In this document: positions 59,612-64,000 of the stretch, piece after piece
Layout of the letters: each line of letters starts with the position of its first letter
Numbering within the stretch: position 1 is the stretch's first letter
NCBI GenBank assembly: GCA_030544235.1
Contig: CM060473.1
Coordinates: forward strand, 26,644,198 to 26,708,197
Length of the DNA stretch: 64,000 nt
Direction: 5' to 3'
Origin: Lepturacanthus savala
Lineage: Eukaryota; Chordata; Actinopteri; Scombriformes; Trichiuridae
The notes under the pieces: generated by a model
What the model was told of the DNA's origin: nothing
Database searches by the model: none
What the model saw: only the letters and a program-made list of their open reading frames with translations
Position numbers and translations under genes: made by a program

Positions 59612-61737
59612 ATGGAAACTTCTGTGAATAAACGAGTTCGTACTGATGATGCCCCGAGAAGAAAGAAGATGAAACTGGAGAAAGACGAGCGGATGAAGCA
59701 GGAGGAGGATGAAGATGATGAAGATGAAGCAGCAGCAGAATTCTCTCATCCTGTTCCGTGGCAGAAAATCGAAGCAGAGAAACTGGACTGTGATTACGCT
59801 TTACTTTTCTCCAAAGAAGAAGCACAGCAGCTTTTTAGAAAGCTGGAGGAGGAAGTGGTTTACCCAACAGGTACAACAGGTTCTTTTCTATTTCTGTAGA
59901 GTTCTGACCGTAGATGAATGATTCTAGCTGTTTTTTTTGTTTTTTCCAGGGAATGAAGCACAAGTCCAGTTGTTTGGGAAAGTGTTGGACATTCCGAGGA
60001 AACAGGCGACCTACGGTGACGCAGGTCTGACCTACACGTATTCTGGGGTGGAACGTTTAGCTCGTCCCTGGACTCCGACCCTGGAATACATCCGGGATGC
60101 TGTCACCATGGCAACGGGACACACCTTCAACTTCGTCTTGGTCAACAGGTGAAAAACTAGATGAGATTAGATCAGCGGTTCTCAAACCTTTTCACATCAA
60201 GGACCCTTAAACTCAAGAAAACTAGACCTCATCTGATCACATTTTTGCTTTTAGATGCATGAATTTGCCAGTAAATGACCCTGTTTATTGCATTTTCCAT
60301 TTAATTAATGTGTATTTGCACATACATTCCCCGTTTATTTAAGTTTCCTTTTTATTTATTAATGTATTAATTGTTTTAATGTATTTATTTATCTCTCCAT
60401 TTAACCTCAATATATAAATTGGAAAATTTGCAAAGGGGAAATAATATAAAATAAATATGTTAATGGAAAATTAAATAAAGTAATTTATTTGCCAGTTTCT
60501 GTCCTCCATACAATACATATATACATACATAAATGGTTAATTTATGGGTTTGAAGAGTGGAAAAGTAGATTATTTCACATGGTTATGGGGAAAAAAATAA
60601 AAAAGTTTAAACAATAACATAATTTAATATTCTCTATGAAATATAAAAAATCCAAAACCTCAGCTCCAAAACTAAATAAAGTGTTTTATCTGTATTAAAC
60701 CCAATGTTACTGTTCCAGCATCAATATATATCATCAATATCCACATCATCAATACAATAATAGTTTAATAGAATATCAGTAGTAGAGACTATTTACATAT
60801 TTAATGTAGATTTAATCTGTTTGTGTGATTATTTAATTGTCTCCTTTATAATAAACATCTTACAGAATATATTCTTCATGTTCTGGAATGATCCTCAGTG
60901 GGATTTATAGGATTTTATGAACTAATAATTGACCTTTGAACTCTGATCTTATTAATTATTGCAGATAATTTACCTCATTTCAAATTTGGGTCAGTATTTT
61001 TATCTGTATTAAAATCATTTCTTTTCAATATTCTAACTATATTGTCTCTATAACATCAACATAAATAGATTCTGACTCTTCTGTAGTCACTGAACATGTA
61101 GATTTATTATAAGGTTTAAGTACATTAACCTTTGTGATTGTAAAGATATTCCACATTTATTATCATTTATAGCAGGAAAATAAAAAAATATGCCTGGAAT
61201 TTAAATGGTTAAACGGTTAAATCAAAGCTACAGACTTTCTGCTGCTGCCTTTAATTAAATCAAACAATTATTCACTTCTTACGCTGCCTTATAACTTTTA
61301 TCCTAGTGGTTTAACTGATTTTAATAGTGTATGTTTAATAACCTTTGTGGTCGTAGAGATATTGCAGATTTATTATAATTTACAGCAGGAAAACTGATAA
61401 TAAACCTGTTTTTCTTCTCTCCTCCAGGTACAAAGACGGCCTGGACCACATCGGTGAGCACCGGGATGACGAGGAGGACCTGGATCCCGTCTGTCCCATC
61501 GCCTCCGTGTCTCTCGGGGCGACGCGAGACTTCGTTTTCCGGCACCGAGACGCTCGTGGGAAGCGGAGCGGCAGGAGGATGGATCCCGTGAAGCTGCAGC
61601 TGGCCGCAGGAAGTCTGCTGCTCATGAACCCGCCCACCAACACCTACTGGTACCACAGCCTGCCGGTCCGCAGGAAGGTCGTCCTGCCTCGCATTAACAT
61701 GACCTTCAGACGCATCCTGATGAAGAGCAAGAGATGA
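59612..61737 (+). CDS. alkbh2: DNA oxidative demethylase ALKBH2
   Basis: Three exons, 59612-59870, 59950-60148 and 61428-61737, give 255 codons plus stop. The enzyme is an Fe(II)/2-oxoglutarate dioxygenase that directly reverses 1-methyladenine and 3-methylcytosine in double-stranded DNA. Iron ligands are visible as H164 and D166 (GEHRDDE) and H229 (YWYHS). The 2-oxoglutarate-binding Arg pair is in PRINMTFRR. Other ALKBH2 blocks: FGKVLDIPRKQATYGDAGLTYTYSG (read in two parts), HTFNFVLVNRYKDGLDHIG and ATRDFVFRH. A basic/acidic N-terminal tail (RRKKMKLEKDER, then DEDDEDE) precedes the fold and includes NLS-like residues. Start is the first ATG in the exon. Divergent neighbour ung is also a base-repair gene. 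Confidence 0.96.
60165..60540 (+). mobile_element. Dispersed MITE-like repeat in alkbh2 intron 2
   Basis: Starts AGCGGTTCTCAAACCTTTTC, then CAAGGACCCTTAAACTCAAG and CTAGACCTCATCTGATCAC. It is the same family as 8,620-9,010 and 10,400-10,710, in the opposite orientation. Confidence 0.6.
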
Positions 61738-61995
61738 AACCAAGCCTCAAAGATCCAGACTTTATCACACATCTTAAATGTTTATTAATGTAGAAACTCG
61801 TGGTTTAAAATCCAACTAATTTAACCCATTTAAGCCTAAGAGCCACTAACTATGACTGTTACTTTATTTCATGCATATATCAGTTGAGTTAATATGAATC
61901 ATGCATCTATTTTTTTTCCATTTTGTACTATTTTCTTTGCAGAAAATAGCGTTTTCACCGCTATTATAGTTGCTGTTTGAACAAATCTGCCCATA

Positions 61996-62001
61996 AATAA
62001 A
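61996..62001 (+). terminator. alkbh2 polyadenylation signal
   Basis: AATAAA 259 bp after the alkbh2 stop codon, the first one after the coding region. Confidence 0.6.
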
Positions 62002-62019
62002 AGCCTATTTATCTCGTGT

Positions 62020-63914
62020 ACGACATTTTTTTGGGGGGGATAATTCTAGAGAATTGAATGAATAAATATATATATATACATTTACATATACACAAATAAA
62101 ATCACCTCTTTCTGGAAAAGTCTTAAGGAGAAAGGGGCAGGAAGTTGATGACGTCATGTGACAGGAAGTACTTGGAAACTTAACTTGCTTAAGCTGCTAT
62201 GATTATGATTTTTTATTTTAAGTACAAAATGAAAAGCTCATAGGCTTCAATAAGTTAAAAGACCATTTCAGCTATAGCTGTTGTGTGAATTCATAATAAA
62301 ATTCAAATTAATTGGTTGATAAAATATCCGAAAATGGTGAAAAATGACTGTTTCCCCCTAAAAAACATCTTTAAATTGCTGGGTGTAAGTCTGCAATTAA
62401 TGACTATTTTGATAATCGATTAATCGATTAGTTGATTGTTTCATAAAATGCTGTAAAATGTGGATCAGTGTTTCCCAAAAAGCTGAATATTCAACCTTTT
62501 TTATCCACAACGTCTCAGTGTGATTTGGTAAAAAGCCTTTAAATACTTCTGTGTGATGGACCATGCTAGAGACGGTTGTCATGGAGGCGGTCGCCATGGA
62601 GGCGGTCGTCATGGAGACGCCGTGTGTGTGTATGGATGTGGAAGAGCACCAGAGGACAACATTTTTAATGTCCTACATAAACAGGGAACAACTAGAGCTT
62701 CAACTAACAGCTATTTTAATAGTTAAGCTATTGATTAGTGAAACGATTAATCGATTAGTTGATATTTAGCAACTAATCGATTAATTCACTAATCATTGCT
62801 GCTCTAATATATATATTAGAGACTATTAGTCAGATATTGTGCAGTGATTTTTTTACTTATAGACAGACAGAGTCCAACAACTAGAGATGCAATTAACTAT
62901 TTTGAAAGTGGAATAATCAATCAATTATTGAAATGATTAATCGATTAATTGGTTCATAAAATGGTGTAAAATGTTGATCTTAAAGCTGAAGATTCAACCT
63001 AAAATGCCTTTTTTTTTGTTCAGACCAATTTCTTCTTAAAAAATGACTCAAAAATGACTTATCATCAGAGTTTAGCATCATCCTTAAAGAAAATAAATCA
63101 AATAAAGTGCACATTTGATTTATTTTTTTTTTAATACCTGAAAACAATCACCTTTACAGATCTCACACAAACAAACACAATCTCACATGAATATACATTA
63201 GTGCAATTTGCAAAATTAACGTTTTGCACTGGACTCACTTTCTCAAATTTGACTTCGCTGGTTTGGTCGGAGAAAAAAAAAAAGTTATCAATTACACACA
63301 ATTAAAAATATTGAGGATAATTCGCCTGCCGCCGTACTCTGACTGGCAGATATTTGAATAATGAAGCCACCGTGTAGAAATCCTGACTCTGATGCATGAT
63401 AATTTAGGTGTTAAAAAGACAACATGGCACTTTAAACCTCAACTGTGAAGCTACGCGAATCTCAACAGTGTCGGGAGGATTATTGGAAACATAGAAAAAT
63501 ATCAAATCCAACAGTTTATGAACAATATCAACCTGAAACCTTAATTTCTAATAGTTTACATTCACTGCTGGGAAATTATGAGGCAACAGAGAGTCAGAAT
63601 TGAGGATCATTCTAGATAATGTGGAGTACGCTGCATTCAGATTCAACAGGAACATGCCTCGACACATGTAAAACCTACTGCAGGGCCTTGGAATGCATTA
63701 TTTGCATGTTTTTAGTTGGTTTTTTTGTCCAGCGGAAGGGAAAAAACATGACATGAGAGGCGTTCCCCCACACAATGAAGTGGTTAGCTTGATCAGTAAG
63801 TCCTGCACGTCCACAGTCTTTGGGATTTTAGAGTCTGGAGCAGCGAAACGCTCCGTTCCCTCTGGTCTCAAGAGTCATAAAGGTCCGGATCCAGCAGGTT
63901 TCTCGCGGCTGCTG
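62020..63914. other. alkbh2-usp30 intergenic and usp30 3'UTR
   Basis: Dispersed repeat copies at about 62,390-62,500, 62,690-62,800 and 62,880-63,060 (TTGATAATCGATTAATCGAT-type blocks). A short repeat of GGTCGTCATGGAGGCG-type units lies at 62,570-62,620. The portion after about 63,100 is probably usp30 3'UTR (minus strand). No other gene seen. Confidence 0.45.
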
Positions 63915-64000
63915 CTACTCCTCCGGCTGCAGGCTGAGGTTTAGTCTCCTCACGCGCTCGTAGAACAGCATGTAGGCGTTGGAGCTCAGCACCTCGTGCA
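63915..64000 (-). CDS. usp30: Ubiquitin carboxyl-terminal hydrolase 30, C-terminal end only
   Basis: The minus strand from the window edge reads HEVLSSNAYMLFYERVRRLN and ends LSLQPEE, stop TAG at 63,915-63,917. EVLSS.AY.LFYERV is the C-terminal end of the USP catalytic domain. Position next to alkbh2 and ung matches USP30, the mitochondrial outer-membrane deubiquitinase that opposes Parkin-dependent mitophagy. The catalytic residues lie beyond the window, so identity rests on this short tail plus synteny. Confidence 0.8.
   Translation of the reverse strand, partial: HEVLSSNAYMLFYERVRRLNLSLQPEE

Overview
The window looks like nuclear DNA of a teleost fish, probably a spiny-rayed (percomorph-type) species. 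The evidence is vertebrate intron/exon architecture, AT-rich intergenic sequence, fish-type dispersed repeats (LINE, hAT, MITE and tRNA-SINE relics) and seven recognisable vertebrate genes. No bacterial, phage or plasmid features were seen.

Layout. (1) 1,537-21,024 (+): 16 coding exons, including the last, of the Rab-GAP-like gene sgsm1. Its introns are stuffed with satellites, several of them present as inverted pairs. (2) 22,843-24,833: a small-RNA locus with tRNA-Lys(TTT) on the minus strand and a U6 snRNA gene on the plus strand with a full Pol III type-3 promoter. (3) 26,089-28,169 (-): gatc, the mitochondrial Gln-tRNA amidotransferase subunit C, intact in five exons. (4) 28,700-36,250: a DNA-transposon-like island. 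It carries a multi-exon minus-strand gene for a Cys-rich, D/D/E-bearing protein and arrays of roughly 190-bp repeats on both sides. (5) 37,230-38,622 (+): a second, broken gatc copy, head-to-head with the first. (6) 40,960-41,475 (-): a hAT/ZMYM1-like relic. (7) 42,148-44,383 (+): isg15 with two tandem ISREs. (8) 46,239-52,927 (-): pxmp2. (9) 54,250-58,252 (-): ung. (10) 59,612-61,737 (+): alkbh2. (11) 63,915-64,000 (-): the last codons of usp30.

How the genes relate. ung (uracil excision) and alkbh2 (alkyl-base reversal) are divergently arranged DNA repair genes. With usp30 they keep the order and relative orientation recalled for human 12q24. pxmp2 and gatc are also 12q24 genes in human, while sgsm1 is on 22q11. 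isg15 is an interferon-response gene and unrelated in function to its neighbours.

The most unusual part is 22,800-38,650. The gatc 5' region occurs three times in alternating orientation. A transposon island lies between two head-to-head gatc copies. Inside the putative transposase gene sits a 498-bp insertion that copies both flanks of the tRNA-Lys/U6 locus but lacks the RNA genes between them. Exon boundaries below come from reading splice signals and frame by eye. Identities of repeats to named families rest on memory, not on a search.
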